DNA of 64,000 bases from an uncultured Chitinophagaceae bacterium (lineage in GTDB: Bacteria > Bacteroidota > Bacteroidia > Chitinophagales > Chitinophagaceae). How positions within the stretch are numbered: position 1 is the first letter of the stretch; each line of letters starts with the position of its first letter. Both the position numbers and the translations under genes were made by a program. Below, one piece after another: positions 1 through 8,079 of this stretch. The notes under the pieces are model-generated. The model did not search any database. It saw only the letters and a program-made list of their open reading frames with translations, and was not told the DNA's origin. Location of the stretch: assembly GCA_937919945.1 (NCBI GenBank), contig CALESY010000119.1, forward strand, positions 1 to 64,000, written 5' to 3'.

Positions 1-49
1 TGCAGGTACTTATACTGTAGATGTAGTTTATACTGCTACGCAACTGTAA
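1..49 (+). CDS. 3' end of a small secreted protein (tandem copy)
   Basis: Only the last 15 codons and the TAA stop are inside the window; the gene starts upstream. The visible residues (AGTYTVDVVYTATQL) are identical to the C-terminus of the protein encoded at 251-799. The DNA matches that gene closely through the stop codon and into the 3' untranslated region. This is therefore the tail of a tandem paralogue. Function unknown; presumably secreted like its neighbour. Confidence 0.85.
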   Translation, partial: AGTYTVDVVYTATQL

Positions 50-71
50 TCAATCATTGATAATAATATTA

Positions 72-106
72 AGAGAAAGCGTCCTCGCCGGGACGCTTTC
101 TCTTTT
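72..106 (+). terminator. Rho-independent terminator of the first tandem copy
   Basis: Hairpin with arms AGAGAAAGCGTCC and GGACGCTTTCTCT around a short loop, followed by TTTT. It lies just after the stop codon at 49. The arms nearly match the terminator downstream of the second copy (824-856), so the duplication included the terminator. Confidence 0.85.
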
Positions 107-196
107 ACATGTAAAACCATGGCAAACAACGTGTTAAACAGATTTTTTGCAAGAAAACTACTAACATTAGTGATGAACAACGGTGTTGCGTGAATG

Positions 197-204
197 TATG
201 TTTG
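197..204 (+). promoter_or_regulatory. Bacteroidota -7 promoter element (candidate)
   Basis: TATGTTTG fits the Bacteroidota -7 consensus TAnnTTTG and lies 46 bases before the ATG at 251. No good -33 TTG was found at the usual spacing, so this is a partial match only. Confidence 0.35.
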
Positions 205-250
205 CACTATCAAATCGATAAAACATTTATTAACAAAAAACAAAAACACA

Positions 251-799
251 ATGAAAAAAGTACTGACAATCGCAGCCATCACAATTGCAGGTTTTTCTGC
301 AAAAGCACAAACTTCTTCTACTGCTACTCAAACAGTTAATCTGAACCTGAGCAACGCAATCGAATTGACTTTCACAGGGTCTGGTACTGCTACCGGTGCT
401 GCTGTTAATCTGGCTTTCAACACTGTAAACGATTATGCAAACGGTGTTACTTCTGCTAATCAGGAACTGCGTGTACGTTCTAACCGTCGTTTCGGTGTAA
501 CAGTTCGTACCAACAATGCAAACTTTACTTACACAGGTTCTGTAACACCTGCTCCTGTAATGCCGGTATCTGGTGTATTAGGATTGAAAGTAGGTGCAAA
601 CAGCACAGGTGGCGCTATCGCTTCTCCGTTCAGCACTACTGCTTACGCTGGTTTGACATCAACAGCACAAAACCTGATAACAAATGCTGCTAATGGTGGT
701 AACCAATTGTTCAGCGTATCTTATGAAGCTGAACCTGGTTTCGCTTACCCTGCAGGTACATATACGGTAGATGTAGTTTACACTGCTACTCAACTGTAA
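251..799 (+). CDS. Small secreted protein, tandem duplicate
   Basis: 182-residue protein of unknown function. Residues 1-19 form a typical signal peptide (MKKVLTIAAITIAGFSAKAQ, cleavage near AKA|Q), so it is exported. The mature part is rich in Thr, Ala, Asn and Gly, has no cysteine, and looks like a beta-sandwich of the pilus/spore-coat or WxL-like type; that fold is inferred from composition only. The ATG at 251 is preferred over the upstream TTG at 194 because it begins the signal peptide. A second copy lies immediately upstream (its last 15 codons end at 49). Each copy has its own terminator, so the genes are probably separately transcribed. Confidence 0.75.
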   Translation: MKKVLTIAAITIAGFSAKAQTSSTATQTVNLNLSNAIELTFTGSGTATGAAVNLAFNTVNDYANGVTSANQELRVRSNRRFGVTVRTNNANFTYTGSVTPAPVMPVSGVLGLKVGANSTGGAIASPFSTTAYAGLTSTAQNLITNAANGGNQLFSVSYEAEPGFAYPAGTYTVDVVYTATQL

Positions 800-823
800 T
801 CAATAACAGATAATAACATAAAT

Positions 824-856
824 AGAAAGCGTCCCGTAAGGACGCTTTTCTTTTTG
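824..856 (+). terminator. Rho-independent terminator of the second tandem copy
   Basis: Arms AGAAAGCGTCC and GGACGCTTTTCT flank a short loop and are followed by TTTTTG. It sits 25 bases after the stop at 799 and separates this gene from rnhB. Confidence 0.85.
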
Positions 857-883
857 TTTTTAGTACCTACTTTTACACCTGCA

Positions 884-1468
884 ATGCTCAAAGCGTATTA
901 TCAAAAAGGCATCATAGAGGCAGGGTGCGATGAAGCAGGCAGGGGCTGCCTTGCAGGTCCGGTATTTGCAGCTGCCGTTATACTGCCCGATGGCTTTCAT
1001 CACCCGCTATTGAATGACAGTAAAAAACTAACTGAGCATGACCGTGATACACTCCGTCCTATCATAGAAACACAGGCTGTTGCATGGGCGGTAGCGCGAG
1101 TAAGCGAAGCAGAGATTGATACTATCAACATCCTGAAAGCATCTTTCAAAGCTATGCATCTGGCAATTGATAATCTTTCGGTAAAACCTGAATTATTGCT
1201 TATAGACGGCAACCGATTTTCGCCATACATGGGTATTACACACCAATGTATTGTAGGAGGTGATGGTAAATACGCGTCAATAGCTGCAGCGAGTATACTT
1301 GCCAAAACACACCGCGATGCATATATGCTGATGATAGATGCTGAACACCCAGAATATGGTTGGAAAGAGAACAAAGGTTATGGTACAGCCAAACACGTTT
1401 TGAAACTACATGAAATAGGCATGTGCAGGCATCACCGTAAAACGTTTAAGTGGAATAAACAGGCTTAG
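884..1468 (+). CDS. rnhB: Ribonuclease HII
   Basis: 194 residues. Cleaves the RNA strand of RNA/DNA hybrids and removes misincorporated ribonucleotides from DNA. Diagnostic motifs: the N-terminal GCDEAGRGCLAGPV segment with the catalytic Asp-Glu pair (residues about 15-28), NDSKKLT, LLIDGN with another acidic residue, and the C-terminal SIAAASILAKTHRD and HPEYGWKENKGYGT blocks. Length is normal for the family. The ATG at 884 is preferred to a TTG at 854, which lies in the tail of the preceding terminator. The 3' end overlaps the convergent histidine kinase gene by four bases. Confidence 0.95.
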   Translation: MLKAYYQKGIIEAGCDEAGRGCLAGPVFAAAVILPDGFHHPLLNDSKKLTEHDRDTLRPIIETQAVAWAVARVSEAEIDTINILKASFKAMHLAIDNLSVKPELLLIDGNRFSPYMGITHQCIVGGDGKYASIAAASILAKTHRDAYMLMIDAEHPEYGWKENKGYGTAKHVLKLHEIGMCRHHRKTFKWNKQA

Positions 1469-2436
1469 GAGAGTAATGGCAACGTTATCTCAAACACAGA
1501 ACCTACAGGATTATTATCCGTTACGGTGATTTTACCATTGTGTTGTTTTACAATTTTGGATGTGAGGTATAAGCCAAGCCCGGTACCTTTTGACTTCCTA
1601 GTTTCTTCGTTACCAATGCGATAAAACTTATTAAAGATTTTAACCTTTTCAGCATCAGGGATGCCGGGGCCATTGTCAGCTATTTGCAGCGTGCAACTAT
1701 TGCCCTTTACTTTCAGATCGATAAATACTGCCGAATTGGCTGGTGTGTATTTCACTGCGTTTTCCAGCAAATTATTGATTGCCATTTGCAGTAATAACTT
1801 ATCGCCCGACAGTTTGCAACTATCAATTGCTGTTTCTGTAAATCGGTTTGGGTATCTTGAAGTATAATCTATTACCGATGCCTTCACCAATTCGTCAAAC
1901 TGCAATTCTTCACGGGCGGGTATATATTGCCTCCCTTCCATTTGAGACGCTATGAGCATGTTATTGCACAGGTCATTCAGCCTGTTGGCTTCTTTCACAC
2001 ACCTATCAATCAGCAAATTTTTCTTCTCTTCGTCCAGCTTATGTCTTTCTAATGTTTGCAGGTTTAGCTTCATAGCTGCAATAGGCGACTTCAATTCGTG
2101 TGTTACAGACAGCATAAAGTTGTTTTGCTGTCTTGATAAACGTATACTTCTCCTGAAGGAGCTATATACTACAGCCGCGCCAATAAGTATCACCAATAGA
2201 AATGTAGACCCTTCACCGATATATTGTTTCTTACGAGTTTCCAGTTGCGATTGCAACTCTTGCATTCTCGCATTATACATCTCGGGATATATGGCACTAT
2301 CAACCTCTGTTTTGAGGATTGTTACACCCTGCTTGTATATCTCATGGCTTTTTTCATTCAGGCTGAAACCCCAGAATACTAATGCTGCTACAATATAAGT
2401 AAGCAGCAATAAATGTACGGTTGTAAAAAAGCGCAT
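1465..2436 (-). CDS. Membrane sensor histidine kinase (orphan)
   Basis: 323 residues. Two membrane segments (about 7-27 and 78-97) enclose a short periplasmic sensor. A HisKA dimerisation domain follows, with the phospho-accepting His in SVTHELKSP near residue 112, then an HATPase domain with N-box NLLENAVKYT, G1 DNGPGI and G2 GTGLGLYL. It should autophosphorylate in response to an envelope signal and pass phosphate to a response regulator. No response regulator is encoded beside it, so the partner is elsewhere. It lies six bases after gldH and is probably cotranscribed with it. The signal is unknown. Confidence 0.88.
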   Translation of the reverse strand: MRFFTTVHLLLLTYIVAALVFWGFSLNEKSHEIYKQGVTILKTEVDSAIYPEMYNARMQELQSQLETRKKQYIGEGSTFLLVILIGAAVVYSSFRRSIRLSRQQNNFMLSVTHELKSPIAAMKLNLQTLERHKLDEEKKNLLIDRCVKEANRLNDLCNNMLIASQMEGRQYIPAREELQFDELVKASVIDYTSRYPNRFTETAIDSCKLSGDKLLLQMAINNLLENAVKYTPANSAVFIDLKVKGNSCTLQIADNGPGIPDAEKVKIFNKFYRIGNEETRKSKGTGLGLYLTSKIVKQHNGKITVTDNNPVGSVFEITLPLLS

Positions 2437-2442
2437 TAGTAG

Positions 2443-2943
2443 TTATTGTGTACTAAAGGTACGCAACGGATGCTTTTCTACACGCAAGCCTACTTGCAGT
2501 ACTTCAGGGAGCGGATTAACTCGCATATTCTGTTCAATACGGATTTCCCATCTGCCTTTTTTGCGCAGCATTACTGTATCACCATCATTTGAAATGGGCA
2601 TGCGTTGCTCCCATATCGCACCCATACCACGGCCCATCCATTTACCACTAGGCTCTGCGAGAGGTATTTCAAGCCTTGTTTTTTGAAATACACTATCACC
2701 CGGTTGTTTGGTATATACCCAAAGCCAGATATTAGAGTTTGGGTAAGCCTCAGTATGCCTGATTAGGAAAAAAAGATTGTATCGGGCATTAGTATCAGTA
2801 ATGTCAAAAGTAAAAGACGGCCTGAAACTGTATGACCATGCATTTTGCGGAATGGCATATTCTTTTTGATAAAGCGGCGATGATGTGCAACCACTTAAGG
2901 CTATACTAATAATTAAAATAATGGTTAAGTATTTACGAAACAT
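2443..2943 (-). CDS. gldH: Gliding motility lipoprotein GldH
   Basis: 166 residues. Begins with a lipoprotein signal peptide; the lipobox is ALSGC, so Cys19 would be lipidated. The body resembles GldH: an N-terminal segment around YSFRPSFTFDITDT, the conserved YNLFFLIRHTEAYPNSNIWL region, and a GMGAIWEQRMPI stretch. GldH is an accessory of Bacteroidota gliding and type IX secretion whose exact role is unresolved. It sits between yicC and the histidine kinase gene, all minus strand. Presence of gldH does not by itself prove that the organism glides. Confidence 0.85.
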   Translation of the reverse strand: MFRKYLTIILIISIALSGCTSSPLYQKEYAIPQNAWSYSFRPSFTFDITDTNARYNLFFLIRHTEAYPNSNIWLWVYTKQPGDSVFQKTRLEIPLAEPSGKWMGRGMGAIWEQRMPISNDGDTVMLRKKGRWEIRIEQNMRVNPLPEVLQVGLRVEKHPLRTFSTQ

Positions 2944-2969
2944 AAATAAACTGAATGCTATTTTTTTAC

Positions 2970-3845
2970 TTATAATATATTCAACACTTGCTCTTTGGCT
3001 TTTTCCAGTTCATCTTTCATATTGATTACTATTTGTTGTATCTCAGCATAGTTGGCTTTTGAGCCAAGCGTATTGATTTCCCTACCTATCTCCTGCAATA
3101 TAAAACCAAGAACCTTGCCTTTCGAGGTGCCTTGTTTCTCTACCGTTTCATGGAAATAAATACAGTGTTGTTTAAGCCTTGTTTTTTCTTCAGATATATC
3201 TATACGTTCCAAATAATAAATCATTTCCTGCTCAAAGCGGTTGGGGTCAACATTTTCAGTACCTACCATTTCCTGCAACGACTGGGATATACGACCACGT
3301 ATTTTTTCGGTACGTGCAGCTTCAAGAGGCAAGACGTCTTGCAATAACGATTCGATATGCTGTATGCGTGTATGCAAATCTTTGTGCAAAGCATTCCCTT
3401 CATTTTTGCGGTGCTCCATTAATTGTTTTGCTGCTGTTTCTATTACTTGCTTCAGTTGCAGCCATTCTTCCTCAGCTATCACATCTTGGTCGGCAGCTAC
3501 TACTTCGGGCATACGCATAAGTGTTGCCAAAATATTCTCTTGGGGTATATTAAGATCTATAGCTATCTGCTGCATACTCTGGTAGTAAAACTTTGCCAAT
3601 CCTGTATTCACTACCATGGGTTTGGTTGCCCCCTCTTGTTTGATGGCGATGGTAAGGTCTATCGTACCACGCATCAGGATGGTATTCAACATATTCCTGA
3701 TGTCCAGTTCATACGACCTGAGGATTGGCGGCAGTTTGGTGACAATATCAAATTGTTTACCATTCAGCGATTTCATTTCTACTACTACCTGCCTGCCATT
3801 GATTGTCGCTTCTGCACGGCCAAAGCCCGTCATTGAATACAGCAT
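2970..3845 (-). CDS. yicC: YicC/YloC family endoribonuclease
   Basis: 291 residues, the normal family length. Starts with the hallmark MLYSMTGFGRAE and carries the conserved KSLNGKQFD segment near residue 27. The C-terminal half has an acidic, helical DUF1732-type region ending LGFILQEIGREINTLGSKAN, followed by a segment rich in Glu and Lys. Members are Mn-dependent endoribonucleases implicated in RNA turnover and stationary-phase fitness. It is upstream of gldH by 26 bases and probably heads that transcription unit. No guanylate kinase gene, a frequent neighbour in other bacteria, follows it here. Confidence 0.93.
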   Translation of the reverse strand: MLYSMTGFGRAEATINGRQVVVEMKSLNGKQFDIVTKLPPILRSYELDIRNMLNTILMRGTIDLTIAIKQEGATKPMVVNTGLAKFYYQSMQQIAIDLNIPQENILATLMRMPEVVAADQDVIAEEEWLQLKQVIETAAKQLMEHRKNEGNALHKDLHTRIQHIESLLQDVLPLEAARTEKIRGRISQSLQEMVGTENVDPNRFEQEMIYYLERIDISEEKTRLKQHCIYFHETVEKQGTSKGKVLGFILQEIGREINTLGSKANYAEIQQIVINMKDELEKAKEQVLNIL

Positions 3846-3963
3846 ACCCTGTTATTTGATAAACAAAGAAAATATAAAAAAGTGAAAGCTGACTTTTTAT
3901 AATTAAAAAGGCTAAAATCATCTTAAAACACAATCCAAGGTTCGGATGGCAGCGATATTTGGT

Positions 3964-3971
3964 TATTTTTG
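3964..3971 (+). promoter_or_regulatory. Candidate -7 element for the EnvC-like gene
   Basis: TATTTTTG matches TAnnTTTG and lies 29 bases before the ATG at 4001. A TTC (one mismatch to TTG) ends 20 bases upstream. Weak evidence. Confidence 0.35.
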
Positions 3972-4000
3972 TTCTTTTAGCTTAAAGGCATATTTTGAGC

Positions 4001-5407
4001 ATGCGCATCATCGCCACACTATTTATTTTTTTCTTTTCCATATACGTTATGGCGCAACAGCCATCACGTGATGACCTTGTGAAGCGCAGGCAAAGCATAC
4101 TTGAATCTATCAAACAGACAGAAGCACAGTTAGAAGCTACCAAGAATGATAAAAATGCCACGATGGGGCAATTGCGTGCCTTACAAAGCAAACTGGCAGA
4201 ACGCCAACGCCTCATCAGAAATATTAATGAAGAAATAGGGCAAATAAATAATAATATTCAAAACTCTACCCAAGAGGTAAATACACTAAAACAAAACCTT
4301 GAAGTGTTGAAAATGCGCTATGCACAGTCTGTACGCTATGCCTATCGCAGCCGTAGCTCGTACGACATGATGGCATTTCTGTTTTCTTCAAAAGACTTTA
4401 ACGAAGCGCTACGCAGGATAAAATACCTTAAAAAATACAGGGAATACCGTAAGCAACAAGCCAATAAAATACGTGAAACACAGGGCATTATCGTTAAAAA
4501 AATAAATGTACTGAATGCAGAGAAATCTGAAAAAGATATGCTGCTAAGTACAGAGGAAAAACAAAAACAGGAAATACAAAAAGAAACCAACGAAACAAAC
4601 GCTATAGTAAAAGACCTGAAAGGGCGTGAGAAACAATTGATGGCGCAAATTGATAAAGATAAGCGCGCCGCCAAACAACTGAATAAAGCTATTGAAGACG
4701 TAATACGCCGCGAGATGGAAATAGCGCGGAAGAAAGCGGAAGAAGAAGCCCGCAAACGTGCAGAGGAAGAACGCAGAAAACAAGATGAAGCTAAAAAGGC
4801 TAATATGCTTGCAGCAGCAGGTGGCAACCTTGCCAGTAAACCTACTACAACAAGCACGCCTGCTACACAAGGCAATAAGCCTGTTGTAAATAATACTACA
4901 CAGCCAAGAACTACAACAAACACACCTCCACCGGTGGCTAAAACAGTAGTGCCAAAAAACTACGACTATTCACTAACACCAGAGGCCAACGCCTTATCAA
5001 ATAGTTTTGAAACTAACAGAGGAAGATTACCATGGCCAGTTGAAAAAGGATTTATTTCACAAGGTTTCGGACGATATAGACATGCTATAGCGCAGAAGGT
5101 AGAAATGGAAAACTACGGCATAGACATTAATACTGCACATGGCGCTACCGCCAGAGCTGTATTTGAAGGAGAAGTGAGTAAGGTGTTTTCTATAGATGGT
5201 AAAGAATGGAATATTATTGTATCACATGGTGCATACTTTACTGTATACAACCATTTAAGCAAGACAAATGTAAAAGCCGGACAGAAAGTAAGCACGAAAC
5301 AAATTATTGGCAATGTAAGGATGAATGATGATGGTGAAAGTATCCTTAACTTTCAAATATGGAAAAGCGGAACTAAGCTAAACCCTGAAGTATGGATAGC
5401 CCGTTGA
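4001..5407 (+). CDS. EnvC-like murein hydrolase activator (degenerate M23/LytM)
   Basis: 468 residues. Signal peptide at 1-19 (cleavage near VMAQ), a long coiled coil from about 23 to 265, a Pro/Thr/Asn-rich linker to about 330, and a C-terminal LytM (M23) domain from about 345. The LytM zinc ligands are not intact: the usual His before GIDI is Asn (ENYGIDI) and the usual LHF is LNF, while the YNHL His remains. E. coli EnvC has the same architecture and is also catalytically dead; it activates amidases at the division septum. A similar role is inferred. The ATG at 4001 is chosen over a TTG two codons earlier. Confidence 0.85.
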   Translation: MRIIATLFIFFFSIYVMAQQPSRDDLVKRRQSILESIKQTEAQLEATKNDKNATMGQLRALQSKLAERQRLIRNINEEIGQINNNIQNSTQEVNTLKQNLEVLKMRYAQSVRYAYRSRSSYDMMAFLFSSKDFNEALRRIKYLKKYREYRKQQANKIRETQGIIVKKINVLNAEKSEKDMLLSTEEKQKQEIQKETNETNAIVKDLKGREKQLMAQIDKDKRAAKQLNKAIEDVIRREMEIARKKAEEEARKRAEEERRKQDEAKKANMLAAAGGNLASKPTTTSTPATQGNKPVVNNTTQPRTTTNTPPPVAKTVVPKNYDYSLTPEANALSNSFETNRGRLPWPVEKGFISQGFGRYRHAIAQKVEMENYGIDINTAHGATARAVFEGEVSKVFSIDGKEWNIIVSHGAYFTVYNHLSKTNVKAGQKVSTKQIIGNVRMNDDGESILNFQIWKSGTKLNPEVWIAR

Positions 5408-5502
5408 TAACCAAGACATAATAAACATCCATATTTAGCAGTTCACATCAAAATAATACTAATAAAATATAGTCTTTATTAAGTATTGCGGCATTTCTTT
5501 AT

Positions 5503-5510
5503 TATTTTTG
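5503..5510 (+). promoter_or_regulatory. Candidate -7 element upstream of the dehydratase gene
   Basis: TATTTTTG fits TAnnTTTG and lies 67 bases before the ATG at 5578 in a 170-base AT-rich gap. No convincing -33 TTG was seen. Confidence 0.3.
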
Positions 5511-5577
5511 TCCTACACCCTTTAATTGCTGATTATCAATAATATTTAGTGATAGTCCATGAAAAAATAACTTTACT

Positions 5578-7491
5578 ATGCACTACAGGATACGCATTCT
5601 ACCCCGCTGGCTTATATTTATATTAGACCTGATATGCATACAACTTTGTCTGTTTTTCTCATTCCTGCTACGTTTTAATTTTAACCTTGAGGATGTTGCC
5701 AAGTATGATATGTCTATGATATTAGGCCTGTCATTGGGGCTTAATACAGTACTCTTCTACTTACTAAAAAGCTATGCTGGCATCATACGCTATACCAATA
5801 TTGAAGATACGTTCAGGCTGTTGATAGTAAACTCTATAGCTTCCGTATTCTATTTCTCAATCAATTTTATCGTTACACAATCAGCAGCTGGCATCTACTT
5901 ATTTCCGATATCTGTGGTGGTTATCAATTTTTTTATTACCAATTTCTCACTCATCACTTACAGGCTGCTTGTCAGATATATTTTCAAATACTATCAGCAA
6001 CATAATGTTGACCGTAACAAAGTAAAGGCAGCTGTGTACGATGCAAGCGAAAACGGACAACAAACTAAAAAAGTAATTAACGACTTCCCGAACAGCAACC
6101 TGCATGTCGTAGCTTTTATGGATGACATACTTGGCAAATCGGGCAAGTTGATGGAAGGCATTCCAATCTATAACACAGATGATACCAGTTTTGATAAACT
6201 AAAAAATGACAATGTAGAACTGCTCATCATAGCCAACAGAAGCATACCAAAAGATAAACTGAATCTGTTGGTAGATAAATGCCTGCAGTATGGTATTAAA
6301 GTGCAGCAAGTACCCCCTGTACAGCAATGGTTGGATGGCAAGATTGATACTGACACACTGAAAGACATCAACATAGAGGACTTACTGGAACGCGAAGTCA
6401 TCCGTATTGATAATGATAAAATACATTTTGAACTAAAGGGTAAAAAGATATTGGTTACGGGTGCTGCAGGCTCTATTGGTAGTGAATTAGTAAGACAGTT
6501 ATTGAAGTACAAACCGTCATTAATAGTGATGTGCGACAATGCAGAAACACCGATGCACAATATGATATTGGAGCTTCGCGAAATGAATTCAGGTGTTAAT
6601 ACAAAACCATACATCGGTAATATATGCGACAGGGTGAGAATGGAACACCTGTTTGAAATCTACAACCCCGAGGTAGTATTCCATGCAGCAGCATATAAGC
6701 ACGTACCATTGATGGAAGACAACCCGTCTGTTGCAGTATTGAATAACGTAGTAGGCACAAAACTTTTAGCAGAACTATCTGTAGCTAATGGTGTTGAGAA
6801 ATTTGTGATGGTATCTACTGACAAAGCAGTGAATCCTACCAACATCATGGGTGCATCAAAACGTATTGCAGAGATATTTACACAGAGCTATTATAAATAT
6901 CTGCTTAATGACAATACCACATTGCCCGGCGGCAAGCTTACTAAATTTGTTACTACACGTTTTGGCAACGTACTTGGCTCTAACGGTTCTGTAATACCCA
7001 TCTTCAAACAACAACTTGAAAAAGGCGGACCTATTACAGTCACACATCCTGAAATAACAAGATACTTTATGACCATACCCGAGGCATGCCAGTTAGTGAT
7101 AGAAGCAGGGGTTATGGGACAAGGAAGCGAGATATTTGTCTTCGACATGGGGCAACCTGTTAAAATTGTTGACCTAGCTAAAAAGATTATCCGCTTGGCT
7201 GGTAAAGAGCCGAATGTTGATATAAAGATAGTATACACTGGTCTACGCCCTGGTGAAAAACTATATGAAGAATTACTGAATAACAGTGAAAATGTTGTAC
7301 CTACCTATCACGATAAGATAATGATTGCTAAAGTGCCTGAATATGACTATACAGCCATCAAAGGCAAGGTAGATAAATTGATTGCCAGTGCAGAAAAGCA
7401 CTACACGCTAGAAACCGTTGGAATCATGAAAGAATTGGTACCTGAGTTTGTTAGCAATAACATCACTTACGAGTCTTTAAGAGTGAAATAA
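5578..7491 (+). CDS. Membrane nucleotide-sugar 4,6-dehydratase (CapD/WbpM type)
   Basis: 637 residues. Four membrane helices occupy about 12-132, followed by a Rossmann-like CoA-binding-type domain and a C-terminal SDR domain. The SDR part has the NAD motif TGAAGSIGSE near 293-302 and the family signature MGASK near 423-427, where Met replaces the catalytic Tyr as in WbpM, PglF and CapD. Such enzymes convert UDP-GlcNAc to the 4-keto-6-deoxy sugar that starts QuiNAc, FucNAc or bacillosamine synthesis. It is the only plus-strand gene of the polysaccharide locus, and its stop codon abuts that of the convergent sugar transferase. Natural substrate inferred. Confidence 0.92.
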   Translation: MHYRIRILPRWLIFILDLICIQLCLFFSFLLRFNFNLEDVAKYDMSMILGLSLGLNTVLFYLLKSYAGIIRYTNIEDTFRLLIVNSIASVFYFSINFIVTQSAAGIYLFPISVVVINFFITNFSLITYRLLVRYIFKYYQQHNVDRNKVKAAVYDASENGQQTKKVINDFPNSNLHVVAFMDDILGKSGKLMEGIPIYNTDDTSFDKLKNDNVELLIIANRSIPKDKLNLLVDKCLQYGIKVQQVPPVQQWLDGKIDTDTLKDINIEDLLEREVIRIDNDKIHFELKGKKILVTGAAGSIGSELVRQLLKYKPSLIVMCDNAETPMHNMILELREMNSGVNTKPYIGNICDRVRMEHLFEIYNPEVVFHAAAYKHVPLMEDNPSVAVLNNVVGTKLLAELSVANGVEKFVMVSTDKAVNPTNIMGASKRIAEIFTQSYYKYLLNDNTTLPGGKLTKFVTTRFGNVLGSNGSVIPIFKQQLEKGGPITVTHPEITRYFMTIPEACQLVIEAGVMGQGSEIFVFDMGQPVKIVDLAKKIIRLAGKEPNVDIKIVYTGLRPGEKLYEELLNNSENVVPTYHDKIMIAKVPEYDYTAIKGKVDKLIASAEKHYTLETVGIMKELVPEFVSNNITYESLRVK

Positions 7492-8079
7492 TTATTTAAA
7501 AACTGCTTTTAATGTCAGCATAATAATCTTGAAATAATTATAAACACTTGGATTGTTGATATACATCATGTTTAGCCTTATCTTATCTGGCATTATATAT
7601 TTTATATAGTACTGTTCAGGGTTGTCTTGTTTTTCAAGCAAGCTGTTTTCATTATAATATGTTACTGATGCCATGTCTGTAATGCCTGGGCGAACGTTGA
7701 GCACTGCTTTTTGTTCGGTAGTATATAATTCAGTATATTTTTTTACTTCAGGACGTGGGCCTACCATGCTCATCTGTCCTATCAGTACATTAAATAGTTG
7801 TGGCAGTTCGTCTAATTTATACTTGCGCATAAAGGCTCCGGATGGTGTGATACGTTCATCAGCATCACCAAACGTAAGCAGACTTTCTTTATCTGCATCA
7901 ATACGCATAGAGCGAAATTTGTAGAGGTAAAACTCTTTGCCATACATGCCTACACGTTTTTGCTTATAAAATATATTCCCTCTGGTATCTAACTTAATAC
8001 GTATAGCAAGCAATATGAAAACAGGGCTGAAAATAAAAAGAGCAATAAGAGCAAGCATTATATCTAAAAAGCGGGTCAT
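7492..8079 (-). CDS. Initiating sugar transferase (monotopic phosphoglycosyl transferase)
   Basis: 195 residues. One N-terminal hydrophobic segment containing a Pro (about 5-25) fits the re-entrant helix of PglC/WcaJ-type monotopic enzymes. The catalytic core shows [28 protein letters not shown] and the following helix. It should transfer a sugar 1-phosphate from a UDP-sugar to undecaprenyl phosphate, the first committed step of repeat-unit assembly at the inner membrane. The short length means that it lacks the N-terminal membrane domain of WbaP-type enzymes. It is the last gene of the long minus-strand array and overlaps the upstream aminotransferase by four bases. Confidence 0.93.
   Translation of the reverse strand: MTRFLDIMLALIALFIFSPVFILLAIRIKLDTRGNIFYKQKRVGMYGKEFYLYKFRSMRIDADKESLLTFGDADERITPSGAFMRKYKLDELPQLFNVLIGQMSMVGPRPEVKKYTELYTTEQKAVLNVRPGITDMASVTYYNENSLLEKQDNPEQYYIKYIMPDKIRLNMMYINNPSVYNYFKIIMLTLKAVFK

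Noticed and set aside
1000..1374. Minus-strand 124-codon frame inside rnhB
   Set aside because: Lies entirely within a well-conserved enzyme gene and encodes no recognisable domain.
4342..4923. A 193-codon open frame antisense to the EnvC-like gene
   Set aside because: It arises from the Lys/Glu/Ala-rich coiled coil read backwards; its product is Ser/Phe/Leu-rich without motifs and the plus-strand gene is clearly real.
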